DNA of 64,000 nt from NCBI GenBank assembly GCA_900317845.1, contig ONII01000001.1, positions 1-64,000 on the forward strand, read 5' to 3'. Positions 27,676 to 36,700 of the stretch are shown here, piece after piece. A program made the translations under genes and the position numbers. Each line of letters opens with the position of its first letter. Position 1 is the first letter of the stretch. Source of the DNA: an uncultured Bacteroidales bacterium. GTDB lineage: Bacteria > Bacteroidota > Bacteroidia > Bacteroidales > UBA932. A model generated the notes under the pieces. That model was not told the DNA's origin. It was given only the letters and a program-made list of their open reading frames with translations, and did no database searches.

Positions 27676-27695
27676 AATATCTTGCAATTGAAGTG

Positions 27696-27703
27696 CAAAG
27701 ATA
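27696..27703 (-). promoter_or_regulatory. -7 box TATCTTTG of gltX
   Basis: Minus-strand exact match, 20 nt before the ATG. It lies back-to-back with the folP box, only 12 bp apart. Confidence 0.6.
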
Positions 27704-27715
27704 GTGATTTTTTCC

Positions 27716-27723
27716 TACCTTTG
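27716..27723 (+). promoter_or_regulatory. -7 box TACCTTTG of folP
   Basis: Exact match ending 5 nt before the folP ATG, so the mRNA is probably leaderless. Confidence 0.65.
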
Positions 27724-27728
27724 CGCAC

Positions 27729-28520
27729 ATGAGTGGTATTGTGCATATCATGGGCATCGTGAATCTCACGGAAGATTCCTTCTATGCCGGCAGCCGCACC
27801 GCAGCGGCGGACGCCCTTTCGCGGGCGCAGCAAATGTGGGCCGATGGTGCCACGGTGGTGGACCTGGGTGCCTGCTCCACCCGTCCTGGCGCGCCCCAGC
27901 CCTCCCTGGAGGAGGAATGGGCCCGCCTGGAGCCCGCGCTCCGGGAGATAGAAGGGCAATGTCCTGCCATCTCCATCGACACCTACCGGAGCGAGATTGT
28001 CCGGCGGGCGTATGAGGTGATCGGCCCTTTTATGGTGAACGATATCAGTGCCGGACAGTTGGACCCCCAGATGCTCTCTACGGTGGGACGCCTGGGGCTT
28101 CCGTACGTGGCCATGCATATGCGGGGCACACCGGAAACCATGCAGCAATTTACGCAGTACAAGGACCTTCTGGAGGATATCAAGGCCTATTTCCAGGACT
28201 TTGAACTAAAAGCCGCCGATGCCGGCATTGCGGATTGGCTGCTGGACCCGGGTTTCGGCTTTTCCAAAACTCTGGAGCAGAACTGGGAACTGCTCCGGCG
28301 GCTGGAGGAACTGCAGGAGCTGGGACGCCCCATTCTGGTGGGCGTATCCCGCAAAAGTATGCTATACAAAGTGTTGGGTATTACGCCCGAAGAAGCGATG
28401 CCCGCAACGCAGGTGGTGCAGTATGCCGCCCTGGAGCGGGGTGCCCGCTGGCTCCGTGTCCACGATGTCGCGGAAGCCGCCCGCACCGTCCGGCTCTGGT
28501 CTCTCCTGCACCAGGTTTAG
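27729..28520 (+). CDS. folP: Dihydropteroate synthase
   Basis: 263 residues. Condenses pABA with the pterin pyrophosphate in folate synthesis. Signatures IMGIVNLTEDSFYAG, DLGACSTRPGA, NDISAGQLD, MHMRGTPETMQ, LDPGFGFSKTLEQNW, and GVSRKSM. Sits alone on the plus strand, divergent from gltX. Confidence 0.95.
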   Translation: MSGIVHIMGIVNLTEDSFYAGSRTAAADALSRAQQMWADGATVVDLGACSTRPGAPQPSLEEEWARLEPALREIEGQCPAISIDTYRSEIVRRAYEVIGPFMVNDISAGQLDPQMLSTVGRLGLPYVAMHMRGTPETMQQFTQYKDLLEDIKAYFQDFELKAADAGIADWLLDPGFGFSKTLEQNWELLRRLEELQELGRPILVGVSRKSMLYKVLGITPEEAMPATQVVQYAALERGARWLRVHDVAEAARTVRLWSLLHQV

Positions 28521-28720
28521 CCCAATGCCCCCTTTTCGCCCGAATCGCCTCCTTTTTTGATCCCGAATCTCATCCTCCTTTATCAAGCCGCACAAGCCCC
28601 AGCACAAAAACCATGCTTCTTGTGCGGGGGCTTATGCTATCGCATCATCTGGCGCACAGAATCGGCCCGTATTGTGCGCAGGGGTATGCCCGGTACCATC
28701 ATAGGAAGGGCCTGTTTTAA
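28521..28720. other. Intergenic stretch with one hairpin
   Basis: Noncoding. CCGCACAAG (28588-28596) pairs with CTTGTGCGG (28619-28627), a 9-bp stem with a 22-nt loop that could end folP transcription, though no T-run follows. Nothing else was recognised before the dispersed element at 28721. Confidence 0.4.
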
Positions 28721-28827
28721 GTGACAGGTAACAAACTGGCACAGAGCTACTTAGACAATATTCCTCGTTCGGAATCCGAACGAGGAATACCATGTATTGC
28801 ACTGATTTACAAGCTGTTAGTTGTCAC
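28721..28827. repeat. Dispersed 107-bp palindromic element, copy 1
   Basis: Outer ends GTGACAGGTAACA (28721-28733) and its near-complement TGTTAGTTGTCAC (28815-28827) match 11 of 13. The core is a perfect hairpin, 15-bp arms around one base (28759-28789). Arms 50 nt, centre 7 nt. Lies between the convergent 3' ends of folP and divIC, ending 2 bp from the divIC stop. Confidence 0.85.
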
Positions 28828-28829
28828 AC

Positions 28830-29156
28830 TTATTCCAGGATATAGACATCGTCCCCGGGGGAGGCGAAGTGGTAGGTGTCGCGCGCGAAGGATTCCAGGG
28901 AGTCCCGGTTGTTGCGCAGGGCGTCTATCTCTTGCTCCATGGCGTCTATCTCGCTCTGGAGACGGGCCATTTCCTTTTCCTGCGCCTTTACCTCCACGCT
29001 GGCCCTGATCCAGTTGAGCACGCTGTTGTGCGCGAAGAAAAGGAGCCACAGGGCCACCAGCGTAGTAACCACAATCACAAAGGGAATCAGGTAATTGTGG
29101 TCGCTGCGTTTGAGCCAGGCCCAGCGGTCTTTCTTGATAGGGACTTCCTCTTCCAT
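28830..29156 (-). CDS. DivIC/FtsB-type septum protein
   Basis: 108 residues: basic N-terminus, one transmembrane helix (YLIPFVIVVTTLVALWLLFF, about 22-41), a leucine-type coiled coil (about 50-85) and the short conserved tail SFARDTYHFASPGDDVYILE. This fits the DivIC/FtsB family, the partner of FtsL in septum assembly. It is unlinked to the dcw cluster, as usual in Bacteroidetes. Confidence 0.85.
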   Translation of the reverse strand: MEEEVPIKKDRWAWLKRSDHNYLIPFVIVVTTLVALWLLFFAHNSVLNWIRASVEVKAQEKEMARLQSEIDAMEQEIDALRNNRDSLESFARDTYHFASPGDDVYILE

Positions 29157-29162
29157 ACCTCT

Positions 29163-30077
29163 TTATAATTCTACGGTGTCGATATTACCCCGCTTCTGCA
29201 AAAGCGGAATGCTGCGGAACGCCCACAGGCACACGCAGAGCAGCACCAGGCCGCCCACATAAAGGGCAGTGTATGTGCTCCGGGGCATCATGTCCATCCA
29301 GAAATCCGTCTCCTGGAGAGAAGGAATCTGGGAAAGGATTACCGATGTACCGTTGTTCACAAAGTGCATGAGCATGGTGAGCCAGAGGTTGCCGGTCTTG
29401 TAGTACACATAGCCCATGATCACGCCAATGATAAAGGCATTGAGCGCCTGCCAGGGGTTCATGTGGATGATAGCGAAGAACAGGGCGCTCACCACAATGG
29501 CCCAGCCGGGTTTGAGGTGAGCAAGGAGGCCGCGCAGCACCATGCCGCGGCACAGCCATTCCTCAAAGATGGGTGCAAAGATGGCCACCAGGAGGAAACT
29601 GCTCCACACCGGGCCGCCCGTCATCTGGCGCATCAGGTCCGTTATAAAGTCGTAGAAGGACTGCATGCCAGGGACAAGCGTAGTGAACTTGTAGTTCCAG
29701 TAATTGGGAAGGTCCGCCGATATCATGGTGGCATAGGTAAGCGCCACGGTAATTAAGGCGATTTGCCAGCCCTTGAACCGGCCGAAGTTATTGGAACTGA
29801 GCTTGTAACCGGTCTCGAACAGGCTGTTGCGCTGGCTTTGCTGGGCAGCGTAGATCATGGCCGGAACAAAGGATAGCGGATACACCACCAGCATGGAATA
29901 CTGCATGACCACGTCCACGGGCAGGAAAGAGGTGAAAATCATTTGCACCACCCCGCCCAGGAGGTTTCCCAGCAGAAACCAGCCCAGCAGGCCGAACATA
30001 CCCTTCACGCCCGGCACATACCAGGCGTGAGAGGCATAGAGGCTATAATTATTGACTTTTCGGGCGAATAAATTCAT
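29163..30077 (-). CDS. CPBP-family intramembrane metalloprotease
   Basis: 304 residues, about eight transmembrane helices. The Abi/CAAX-protease motifs are all present in the second half: EEWLCRG (EExxxR), FFAIIHM (FxxxH) and MHFVNN (HxxxN). Function in bacteria is mostly unknown (protein maturation or immunity to peptides). It lies 6 bp upstream of divIC, in the same operon. Confidence 0.85.
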   Translation of the reverse strand: MNLFARKVNNYSLYASHAWYVPGVKGMFGLLGWFLLGNLLGGVVQMIFTSFLPVDVVMQYSMLVVYPLSFVPAMIYAAQQSQRNSLFETGYKLSSNNFGRFKGWQIALITVALTYATMISADLPNYWNYKFTTLVPGMQSFYDFITDLMRQMTGGPVWSSFLLVAIFAPIFEEWLCRGMVLRGLLAHLKPGWAIVVSALFFAIIHMNPWQALNAFIIGVIMGYVYYKTGNLWLTMLMHFVNNGTSVILSQIPSLQETDFWMDMMPRSTYTALYVGGLVLLCVCLWAFRSIPLLQKRGNIDTVEL

Positions 30078-30084
30078 AGGGGAA

Positions 30085-30137
30085 AGATTCTTCGACTTTG
30101 CTCAGAATGACAAATGAGAACTTTGCTCAGAATGACA
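30085..30137 (-). repeat. Two partial TGTCAT repeats, tandem
   Basis: 30085-30112 and 30116-30137 share ACTTTGCTCAGAATGACA; on the minus strand they read TGTCATTCTGAGCAAAGT. Located between the nucleotidyltransferase stop and the protease start. Confidence 0.7.
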
Positions 30138-30138
30138 A

Positions 30139-31071
30139 CTAGTACAGCGGGCTGGGATAAATGCCTTTTGCTACCAGTTCTGCGAACTTGGCCACCACGC
30201 CGGGACGGTCTTCCTTATAGGTGACACCGAACCAGTGGGACGGGGTGGACAGGACCTCGCAGGCACCCTTGCCGGACTTCACAATGACGTCCACGGCATA
30301 CGGGATGTAGTACTCCTTCTTGGGCTCGGTGATGTGTTCCTTGAGGAAGGTCTTGAAAATCTCCGCGCTCTTGGTGAAGTAATCCGGGGTGAAGCCCCAC
30401 ATGTTCATGGAGCACAGGGCCTTGGCCTCCAGTTCCACGTGGTTTTCTCCGTTCACGGAATTGTTGCCGTATACCTTGCCGTCTGCCTCGCGGGCAATCT
30501 CCAGGTGCTCGGCAATGTCTGTCAGGTTGCCCTTGGCGTCATAGGAGCAGATACCGCGTGAAACGCTGCCGTTCTCACTTAGGGTGTTCTCCAGTTCAAA
30601 GCCCACAATACAGTACTGACCCTCCGTGCCAGCATGCTTCTGGCACCAGTCTCCCAGAATTTTGAACGACTCCTTGCCGTAAAAATCGTCCCCGTTGATG
30701 ACGGCAAAAGGCTCCTTGATTACCTCTGCGGCCATGAGCACGGCGTGGGCTGTGCCCCAGGGCTTTACACGCTCCTCCGGCACGGTGAAGGGAGCGGGAA
30801 TCTTGTTCAGTTCCTGCGTTACGAAGACAAACTGGAGCGGCTCCCCGTCCACGGTTTTTACTCCGGCATATTTTTCCTTAACCGCCGCTTCCATCTGATC
30901 TTTGAAAGACTCGCGGACAATGTACACCACTTTGCCAAAACCGGCCTCCACGGCGTCGTGAATGCTATAATCAATAATGGTTTCTCCGTGAGGGCCCAGG
31001 CCGTCCATCTGCTTGAGGCCGCCATAGCGGCTGCCCATTCCGGCTGCAAGTACAAGTAAGGTAGGTTTCAT
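30139..31071 (-). CDS. Sugar-phosphate nucleotidyltransferase family protein
   Basis: 310 residues. NTP_transferase fold: LVLAAGMGSRYGGLKQMDGLG at the N-terminus, VINGDDFYG metal-binding motif, PWGTAHAVLMA. Likely makes an NDP-sugar from a sugar-1-phosphate; base and sugar are not deducible. ATG 31071 chosen because a longer frame would include the promoter box at 31107. Confidence 0.85.
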   Translation of the reverse strand: MKPTLLVLAAGMGSRYGGLKQMDGLGPHGETIIDYSIHDAVEAGFGKVVYIVRESFKDQMEAAVKEKYAGVKTVDGEPLQFVFVTQELNKIPAPFTVPEERVKPWGTAHAVLMAAEVIKEPFAVINGDDFYGKESFKILGDWCQKHAGTEGQYCIVGFELENTLSENGSVSRGICSYDAKGNLTDIAEHLEIAREADGKVYGNNSVNGENHVELEAKALCSMNMWGFTPDYFTKSAEIFKTFLKEHITEPKKEYYIPYAVDVIVKSGKGACEVLSTPSHWFGVTYKEDRPGVVAKFAELVAKGIYPSPLY

Positions 31072-31106
31072 AGTATAGGGTATTTTGGTTTTATTCCATA
31101 GGAGTA

Positions 31107-31114
31107 CAAATATA
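31107..31114 (-). promoter_or_regulatory. -7 box TATATTTG of the nucleotidyltransferase gene
   Basis: Minus-strand match to TAnnTTTG, 35 nt before the ATG. The opposing gene has an imperfect box, TATCTTCG, at 31130-31137. Confidence 0.5.
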
Positions 31115-31156
31115 CTCAAAAAAAATGAGTATCTTCGCAAAGAAAAACGAATAATT

Positions 31157-31594
31157 ATGTGGCAAAGAATTCAAACCTTATATCTCCTGATTTCCGCCGC
31201 CCTGCTGGCTGCGCTCTGTTTTAGCACCGCCTATACCGTATCGGACCCGGACGGACTGGTGCGCGTCTCCTACTGGCAGCTCCAAAAACCGTATTTCGGC
31301 ATCCTACTGGGTATTCTCACCGCCATGGTGGCCCTGGCGCTGGTGGTGTACAAATCCCGCATTCTGCAAATGCGCCTGGCCGTACTTTCCGCCATCGTTG
31401 CCCTGGGTATGCAGTGCTGGCTGGCCTGGATGTACTTCAGCTTTGAAGGCCCCGTGTTCAGCTGGACCGTTATTTTCCCACTTATCGTCTTTATTTGCAA
31501 CATGCTCGCCGCCCGCGGGTGCTACCAGGACCAGCTGGTGGTAGAGAGCGCCTATCGCGTGCGGGAGCGCCGCGCCCATCGTAAAAAGAAATAA
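31157..31594 (+). CDS. DUF4293 membrane protein
   Basis: 145 residues from MWQRIQTLYLL, the invariant start of this Bacteroidetes-only family. Four transmembrane helices and a basic tail (RVRERRAHRKKK). Function unknown. An upstream reading from 31085 has no support and would cover the promoter. Confidence 0.85.
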   Translation: MWQRIQTLYLLISAALLAALCFSTAYTVSDPDGLVRVSYWQLQKPYFGILLGILTAMVALALVVYKSRILQMRLAVLSAIVALGMQCWLAWMYFSFEGPVFSWTVIFPLIVFICNMLAARGCYQDQLVVESAYRVRERRAHRKKK

Positions 31595-31600
31595 TTTTCG

Positions 31601-31608
31601 TATCTTTG
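31601..31608 (+). promoter_or_regulatory. -7 box TATCTTTG of fabK operon
   Basis: Exact match, 9 nt before the ATG at 31618. It excludes the TTG at 31606, which overlaps the box. Confidence 0.65.
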
Positions 31609-31617
31609 CAAACTTTT

Positions 31618-32559
31618 ATGATACGAAGCCAACTATGTGATATACTGGGCATTGAAAAGCCCATCTTCCAGGGCGGCATGGCCTGGATTGCGGACGCCAA
31701 CCTGGCGGCAGCCGTATCCAACGCCGGCGGTCTGGGACTCATCTCCTCCATCAACGCCGGAACGGAGGCCGTGCGGGCAGAGATTCGCAAGGCCCGTACG
31801 CTCACCCGCAAGCCTTTTGGCGTAAACATCATGCTGGCCGCCCCCAACGCGGCGGAAATTGCCAACCTGGTGGTGGAAGAAGGCGTCACCATCGTCACAA
31901 CCGGTGCCGGCTCCCCCGCCCCGTATATGGAGCGCTGGCTGGCGGCAGGCATCCGTGTGATTCCGGTGGTGGCTTCCGTGGCCTATGCCCTCAAAATGGA
32001 GGAGCTGGGCGCAACGGCCGTCATTGCAGAAGGCGCGGAGTCCGGTGGCCACGTGGGAGACACCCACACCATGGCCCTAGTGCCGCAAGTGGTAGACGCC
32101 TTGCACATTCCCGTGCTGGCAGCCGGCGGCATCGCCGACGGTCGCGGTGCGGCGGCCGCCTTTATGCTGGGCGCCTGCGGCGTACAAGTGGGCACCCGCT
32201 TCCTGGTGGCCCACGAATGCCGCGTACACCCCACCTACAAGGAGCGCCTCATCAAGGCATCGGACGTAAGCACCCTGGTCACCGGGAAAAGCCTCGGAGA
32301 TGCCGTACGCAGCCTCAAAACGCCTTTCACCAAGCAATTTGCCAAAATGGAGGCCCAGGGTATTCCGGCCGACGAAATCCGCGCCTTTGGCACGGGTTCT
32401 CTCAAAAAGGCCGTCTTTGACGGAGACCTCGCAGGCGGCTGTTTCCTCGCCGGCGAGGTAGCCGGCATGCTCAGGCAGTGCCAGAGCGCAGAAAGTATAG
32501 TAAATGACATTATGGACGGTGCCCAAAAGGCACTCGCCCATGCTAAAGAACTGATATAA
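31618..32559 (+). CDS. fabK: Enoyl-ACP reductase II (FabK type)
   Basis: 313 residues, FMN TIM-barrel of the nitronate monooxygenase/FabK family. IFQGGMAWIADANLAAAVSNAGGLG, AEGAESGGHVG, and phosphate loop VLAAGGIADGRGAAAA. The same family includes nitronate monooxygenase, but the following fabF and fabZ genes (2 bp and 4-bp-overlap spacing) support FabK, the final reductase of the elongation cycle. Confidence 0.9.
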   Translation: MIRSQLCDILGIEKPIFQGGMAWIADANLAAAVSNAGGLGLISSINAGTEAVRAEIRKARTLTRKPFGVNIMLAAPNAAEIANLVVEEGVTIVTTGAGSPAPYMERWLAAGIRVIPVVASVAYALKMEELGATAVIAEGAESGGHVGDTHTMALVPQVVDALHIPVLAAGGIADGRGAAAAFMLGACGVQVGTRFLVAHECRVHPTYKERLIKASDVSTLVTGKSLGDAVRSLKTPFTKQFAKMEAQGIPADEIRAFGTGSLKKAVFDGDLAGGCFLAGEVAGMLRQCQSAESIVNDIMDGAQKALAHAKELI

Positions 32560-32561
32560 TT

Positions 32562-33818
32562 ATGGATCCCAAGAGAGTTGTGATAACCGGAATGGGTATC
32601 ATTTCGTCCGTAGGAAAAGACCTGGACACCTATTGGAACAACCTGAAAAACGGTGTTTGCGGTATTGACTACGTAGAAGAATTCAAGGACATGCCTGTTA
32701 CCTTCGCCGGCAAAGTGAAAGACTTTGACCCGGAACAGTATGGCATGGATAAACCGTTCGTCCGCAAACAGGACCACTTTACCCAGTATGCCATAGCCGC
32801 CGCCTGGCAGGCCATGCAGCAGTCCGGACTCTGCTCGGAAGGGGAAGGCGCCAATATCGACCCTTACCGCCTGGGCGTGTATGTAGGGTCCGGCATCGGC
32901 GGGTTCGAGGTGCAGTACCGGGAAACCCAGAAAATGCTGGAAGACCCTACCGGCAAGTGGATTTCGCCGCTGTTTATTGCCACCATGATTTCCAATATCG
33001 CCGCCGGGCATGTGGCCATCAAGCACCATGCGGAAGGCCCCTGCCTGGACATTGTGACGGCCTGCGCCACCTCTTCCCACTGCATTGGAGAGGCCTTCCG
33101 CGCCGTCCGTCACGGCTACGCCGACGCCATCATCGCCGGAGGCTCCGAGCACGCCTCCATCCCCATGGGCGTGGCCGGTTTCTTCAACGCCAAGGCCCTC
33201 ACGCGCGCTACGGACCCGCAGTACGCGTCCCTCCCCTTCAACGCCAACCGGCAGGGCTTTGTGATGGGCGACGGCGCCGCCGTGCTCATCCTGGAGTCGC
33301 TGGAGCATGCGCAGGAGCGCGGCGCCACCATTTACGGTGAAATTGTGGGCTATGGCAACACCTGTGACGCCTTCCACGCCACGGCTCCCCGTCCGGACGG
33401 CAGCACCCAGGCCCAGTCCATCAAGGACGCCCTGGCAGAGGCCGGGTTCGATGCAGCCAAAGATACGCTGTACATCAACGCCCATGGCACCGGAACGCAC
33501 CTGAACGACATTGCAGAAACCATCGCCTGCAAACTGGCTCTGGGCGATTTTGCCTACAAGGCGCACATCTCCTCCACCAAGTCCATGACCGGACACATGT
33601 TCGGTGCGGCGGGTGGTGCAGAAGCCATTGCCACCATCATGGCGCTGAAAGAAGGCATCTGCCCTCCCACCATCAACCTGGACACCCCGGACCCGGAATG
33701 CGACCTGGACTACACCCCCAATGTAGCCGTGAAGGCACCGCTCACCCTGGGTCTTTCCAATTCCTTCGGCTTTGGCGGACACAATGCCTGCCTGGCCTTT
33801 AGACCGTTTAAAGGATGA
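32562..33818 (+). CDS. fabF: 3-oxoacyl-ACP synthase II
   Basis: 418 residues. Catalytic Cys in DIVTACATSSHC, the two histidines in NAHGTGTHLND and KSMTGHMFGAAGG, and the C-terminal SNSFGFGGHNA. Condensing enzyme for fatty-acid elongation. Overlaps the dehydratase gene by ATGA. Confidence 0.96.
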   Translation: MDPKRVVITGMGIISSVGKDLDTYWNNLKNGVCGIDYVEEFKDMPVTFAGKVKDFDPEQYGMDKPFVRKQDHFTQYAIAAAWQAMQQSGLCSEGEGANIDPYRLGVYVGSGIGGFEVQYRETQKMLEDPTGKWISPLFIATMISNIAAGHVAIKHHAEGPCLDIVTACATSSHCIGEAFRAVRHGYADAIIAGGSEHASIPMGVAGFFNAKALTRATDPQYASLPFNANRQGFVMGDGAAVLILESLEHAQERGATIYGEIVGYGNTCDAFHATAPRPDGSTQAQSIKDALAEAGFDAAKDTLYINAHGTGTHLNDIAETIACKLALGDFAYKAHISSTKSMTGHMFGAAGGAEAIATIMALKEGICPPTINLDTPDPECDLDYTPNVAVKAPLTLGLSNSFGFGGHNACLAFRPFKG

Positions 33819-34234
33819 ATCAGGAAGAGATAAAATCCCATATCCCCCACCGGGAGCCCATGCTCCTGCTGGATGAGGCGGAGCTCCTGGAAGACAGCTC
33901 TTCCCGCGCCCGTTTCACCATTCCGGAAAAACCGTTTTTCTGTGAGGGACACTTCCCCGGCAATCCCATTGTGCCGGGCGTTATCCTGTGCGAGATCATG
34001 GCCCAGTCCTGCTTCCCGCTGTTTATGGAAGATCTTCCGGGAAAACTTGCCCTGTACCGCGGGTTGGATGCCGTGAAGTTCCGCAGCACAGTAAAACCGG
34101 GCGATGAGTGTACAATCACCGCCCGGCTCATAGACCATAAAGGCAACATCTATGTGTGCGACGCCCAGCTTTCCGTAGCGGGCAAGCGCGCCGCCCAGGC
34201 CCGCATTACCGTGGCCCTGGTGCCGCAGGAGTAA
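33815..34234 (+). CDS. fabZ: 3-hydroxyacyl-ACP dehydratase
   Basis: 139 residues, hot-dog fold. Catalytic His in GHFPGNPIVPGV and Glu in LCEIMAQS, as in FabZ. Completes a three-gene elongation set (condense, dehydrate, reduce); no FabG is present. Ends directly against the queF stop codon. Confidence 0.93.
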   Translation: MNQEEIKSHIPHREPMLLLDEAELLEDSSSRARFTIPEKPFFCEGHFPGNPIVPGVILCEIMAQSCFPLFMEDLPGKLALYRGLDAVKFRSTVKPGDECTITARLIDHKGNIYVCDAQLSVAGKRAAQARITVALVPQE

Positions 34235-34690
34235 TTATTCGTGCTTGGCTAACCGCTCCCAGGCCAGCTGTTCCCATTTTGTACCCGGACGGCCGTAATT
34301 GGCGTACGGATAAATGGAGATGCCGCCGCGGGGCGTGAAGAAGCCTGTTACCTCAATGTACTTGGGATCCATCAGTTTGATGAGGTCCTTCATGATGGTG
34401 TTCACGCAGTCCTCGTGGAAGTCTCCATGGCTGCGGAAGCTGAACAGGTACAGTTTCAGGGATTTGGATTCCACCATCTTCACATCCGGCACATAACTGA
34501 TACGGATTTCGGCAAAGTCCGGCTGACCCGTGATGGGGCACAGCGTAGTGAATTCCGGGCAGTTGAAACGGACCCAGTAGTCATTGTCCGGGTGCTGGTT
34601 TTCAAAGGTTTCCAGTACCTCGGGGGCGTAATTCTGGCTGTATTCGGCCTTGTGGCCCAGCGCCTTGAGTTCTTCGGGATTGCGTGCCAT
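34235..34690 (-). CDS. queF: NADPH-dependent preQ0 reductase
   Basis: 151 residues, type I QueF (short form). Catalytic Cys in [12 protein letters not shown] with the Asp seven residues on, the NADPH motif [13 protein letters not shown], and FHEDCVN. Queuosine pathway. The start codon follows the prfA stop by 1 bp, so the two are co-transcribed. Confidence 0.95.
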   Translation of the reverse strand: MARNPEELKALGHKAEYSQNYAPEVLETFENQHPDNDYWVRFNCPEFTTLCPITGQPDFAEIRISYVPDVKMVESKSLKLYLFSFRSHGDFHEDCVNTIMKDLIKLMDPKYIEVTGFFTPRGGISIYPYANYGRPGTKWEQLAWERLAKHE

Positions 34691-34691
34691 C

Positions 34692-35789
34692 TTATGCTTC
34701 CTCCCCTGCTTCTTTGAGCCGCTCTGCGTTTTCTGCAATCTGCAGCTGGTCAATACATTCCTGAATATCACCGTCCATGAACACCGGCAGGTTGTACATG
34801 CTCCAGCCAATGCGATGGTCTGTTACGCGGCCCTGCGGGTAGTTGTAGGTGCGGATTTTGGCGCTGCGGTCACCGGTGCTCACCATGGTTTTACGCTTGG
34901 CGGCAATGCCGTCCAGGTATTTCTGGTGCTCCATGTTGTACAGGCGGGTACGGAGCTCTTCCATGGCACGGTCCAGGTTCTTGAGCTGGGAACGTTCCTC
35001 CTGGCACTGCACCACAATACCGGAAGGAATGTGGGTGAGGCGAACGGCGCTGTAGGTGGTGTTCACCCCCTGGCCGCCGGGGCCCGATGCGCAGAACAGG
35101 TCCTTGCGGATATCGGCCGGATTCAGTTCGATATCGAACTCGCCGGCTTCCGGGAAAACTGCCACGGAGGCGGCTGAGGTTTGGATGCGACCCTGGGTTT
35201 CCGTCTGGGGCACGCGCTGTACGCGGTGCACGCCGGATTCGTATTTCATGACACCGTACACGCCGTCCGTGCTGCTGGACAGTTTAAAGACGATTTGCTT
35301 GAAGCCGCCGGAGGTGCCGGGGGCTTGGTCGCTCACTTCCAGCTTCCAGCCGCGGCGCTCCGCAAAGTGCTGATACATGCGGAAAAGGTCTCCAGCGAAA
35401 ATAGCGGCTTCGTCGCCGCCGGTGCCGCCACGGATTTCTACCATGGCGTTTTTGCTGTCGTCGGGATCGGCCGGAATCAGGAGCAGCTTGATGTTCTGTT
35501 CCATATCCGGGAGCTGGGGCTCAATCTGGGCAATCTCGTCCTTGGCCATTTCCTTGAGGTCATCGTCCTTCTCGTTCATGAGGATGTCCTTGGCCTGTGC
35601 TAGTTCATCCACCAGCCGTTTGTACTCCAGGCCGGCCGCAATGATGGGCTGCAGCTCTTTGTAGTCTTTGTTCAGCTGCACGAACTTTTTCATGTCTGCA
35701 ATCACTGCAGGGTCTGCCAGCTGCTCTTCCAGCTTCTTGTATTTGTCCTGAAGGCTCAGTACCTTCTCCAGCAACGTATTTTCTGCCAT
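34692..35789 (-). CDS. prfA: Peptide chain release factor 1
   Basis: 365 residues from ATG 35789. Recognition motif [11 protein letters not shown] (PxT type, as in RF1 rather than the SPF of RF2) and GGQ loop [20 protein letters not shown]. Reads UAA and UAG. Confidence 0.96.
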   Translation of the reverse strand: MAENTLLEKVLSLQDKYKKLEEQLADPAVIADMKKFVQLNKDYKELQPIIAAGLEYKRLVDELAQAKDILMNEKDDDLKEMAKDEIAQIEPQLPDMEQNIKLLLIPADPDDSKNAMVEIRGGTGGDEAAIFAGDLFRMYQHFAERRGWKLEVSDQAPGTSGGFKQIVFKLSSSTDGVYGVMKYESGVHRVQRVPQTETQGRIQTSAASVAVFPEAGEFDIELNPADIRKDLFCASGPGGQGVNTTYSAVRLTHIPSGIVVQCQEERSQLKNLDRAMEELRTRLYNMEHQKYLDGIAAKRKTMVSTGDRSAKIRTYNYPQGRVTDHRIGWSMYNLPVFMDGDIQECIDQLQIAENAERLKEAGEEA

Positions 35790-35807
35790 AAAAAATGTTT
35801 TAACCTG

Positions 35808-35815
35808 CAAAGATA
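35808..35815 (-). promoter_or_regulatory. -7 box TATCTTTG of prfA-queF
   Basis: Minus-strand exact match, 18 nt before the ATG. Confidence 0.6.
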
Positions 35816-35863
35816 AGCATTTTCCCGCAAATACGGAAAACACATGCGCCCGTGGCGGGGTCC

Positions 35864-36643
35864 CTACAGCCCCTTCGCCTTGGCCTGGTCCCAGAGGGCG
35901 TCCATTTGGGCGAGGGTCATGTCGGAGAGCTTGCAGCCGCTACGGAGGGTCTCCTGCTCCACGTAGGTGAAGCGGCGGCGGAATTTTTCGCAGGTGCGGC
36001 TGAGGGCCGCTTCCGGGTCTACATCGTACAGGCGGGCGGCGTTGATGACGGCAAAAAGCAGGTCGCCGAATTCCTCGGCCCTGTGCGCCTCGGAAGCCTC
36101 CGAAACCTCCTGATACTCTTCCGCCACCTTGGCCCATACGTCCTCGCGTTTTTCCCAGTCGAAACCGCAACCGCGGGCTTTTTCCTGCATGGAGAGGGCT
36201 TTGAGCATGGCCGGCATGGCCTTGGGGATGCCGCCCATCACGGTTTTGTTGCCGTCCTTTTCCTTGGCCTTCACCAGTTCCCAGGTATCGGCAATCTCTT
36301 TGGCCGATGTATGCTTGCCGGCATCCGGGCCAAACACATGCGGGTGGCGGAACACCATCTTGTCGCACACCTTGTTAATACTGTCGGCAATGTCAAATGC
36401 GCCTTCTTCCTCCCCGATGCGGGCATAGAAGACCATGTGGTACAGCAGGTCGCCAATTTCCTTGGCCGTTCCTTGCCTGTCGCCTTCCAGGATGGTGTCG
36501 CTGAGCTCGTATACCTCTTCCTCGGTCATGGGCCGAATGGTGTCCATGGTTTGCGCGGCGTTCCAGGGGCACTGCTCCCGAAGCTTGTCCATAATATCCA
36601 GCAGGCGCCCGAAGGCGGCTGTTTTTTCTTCTCTCGTGTGCAT
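35864..36643 (-). CDS. mazG: Nucleoside triphosphate pyrophosphohydrolase MazG
   Basis: 259 residues, two MazG modules. [11 protein letters not shown] with later [13 protein letters not shown]; second copy [10 protein letters not shown] with [35 protein letters not shown] at the N-terminus is the usual family start region. Hydrolyses NTPs to NMP and PPi. A longer frame to 36769 would cross the divergent promoter. Confidence 0.93.
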   Translation of the reverse strand: MHTREEKTAAFGRLLDIMDKLREQCPWNAAQTMDTIRPMTEEEVYELSDTILEGDRQGTAKEIGDLLYHMVFYARIGEEEGAFDIADSINKVCDKMVFRHPHVFGPDAGKHTSAKEIADTWELVKAKEKDGNKTVMGGIPKAMPAMLKALSMQEKARGCGFDWEKREDVWAKVAEEYQEVSEASEAHRAEEFGDLLFAVINAARLYDVDPEAALSRTCEKFRRRFTYVEQETLRSGCKLSDMTLAQMDALWDQAKAKGL

Positions 36644-36663
36644 GATTTGGCGTTTTGACGGCA

Positions 36664-36671
36664 CAAAGATA
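36664..36671 (-). promoter_or_regulatory. -7 box TATCTTTG of mazG
   Basis: Minus-strand exact match, 20 nt before the ATG; back-to-back with the CoA-transferase box. Confidence 0.6.
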
Positions 36672-36684
36672 CAACAATTTGTGT

Positions 36685-36692
36685 TATCTTTG
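36685..36692 (+). promoter_or_regulatory. -7 box TATCTTTG of the CoA-transferase gene
   Basis: Exact match ending 8 nt before the ATG at 36701. Confidence 0.6.
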
Positions 36693-36700
36693 CTTTTTGT

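Noticed and set aside
28588..28627. Hairpin after folP as a confident terminator
   Set aside because: 22-nt loop and no following T-run; listed only as a possible structure in the intergenic entry.
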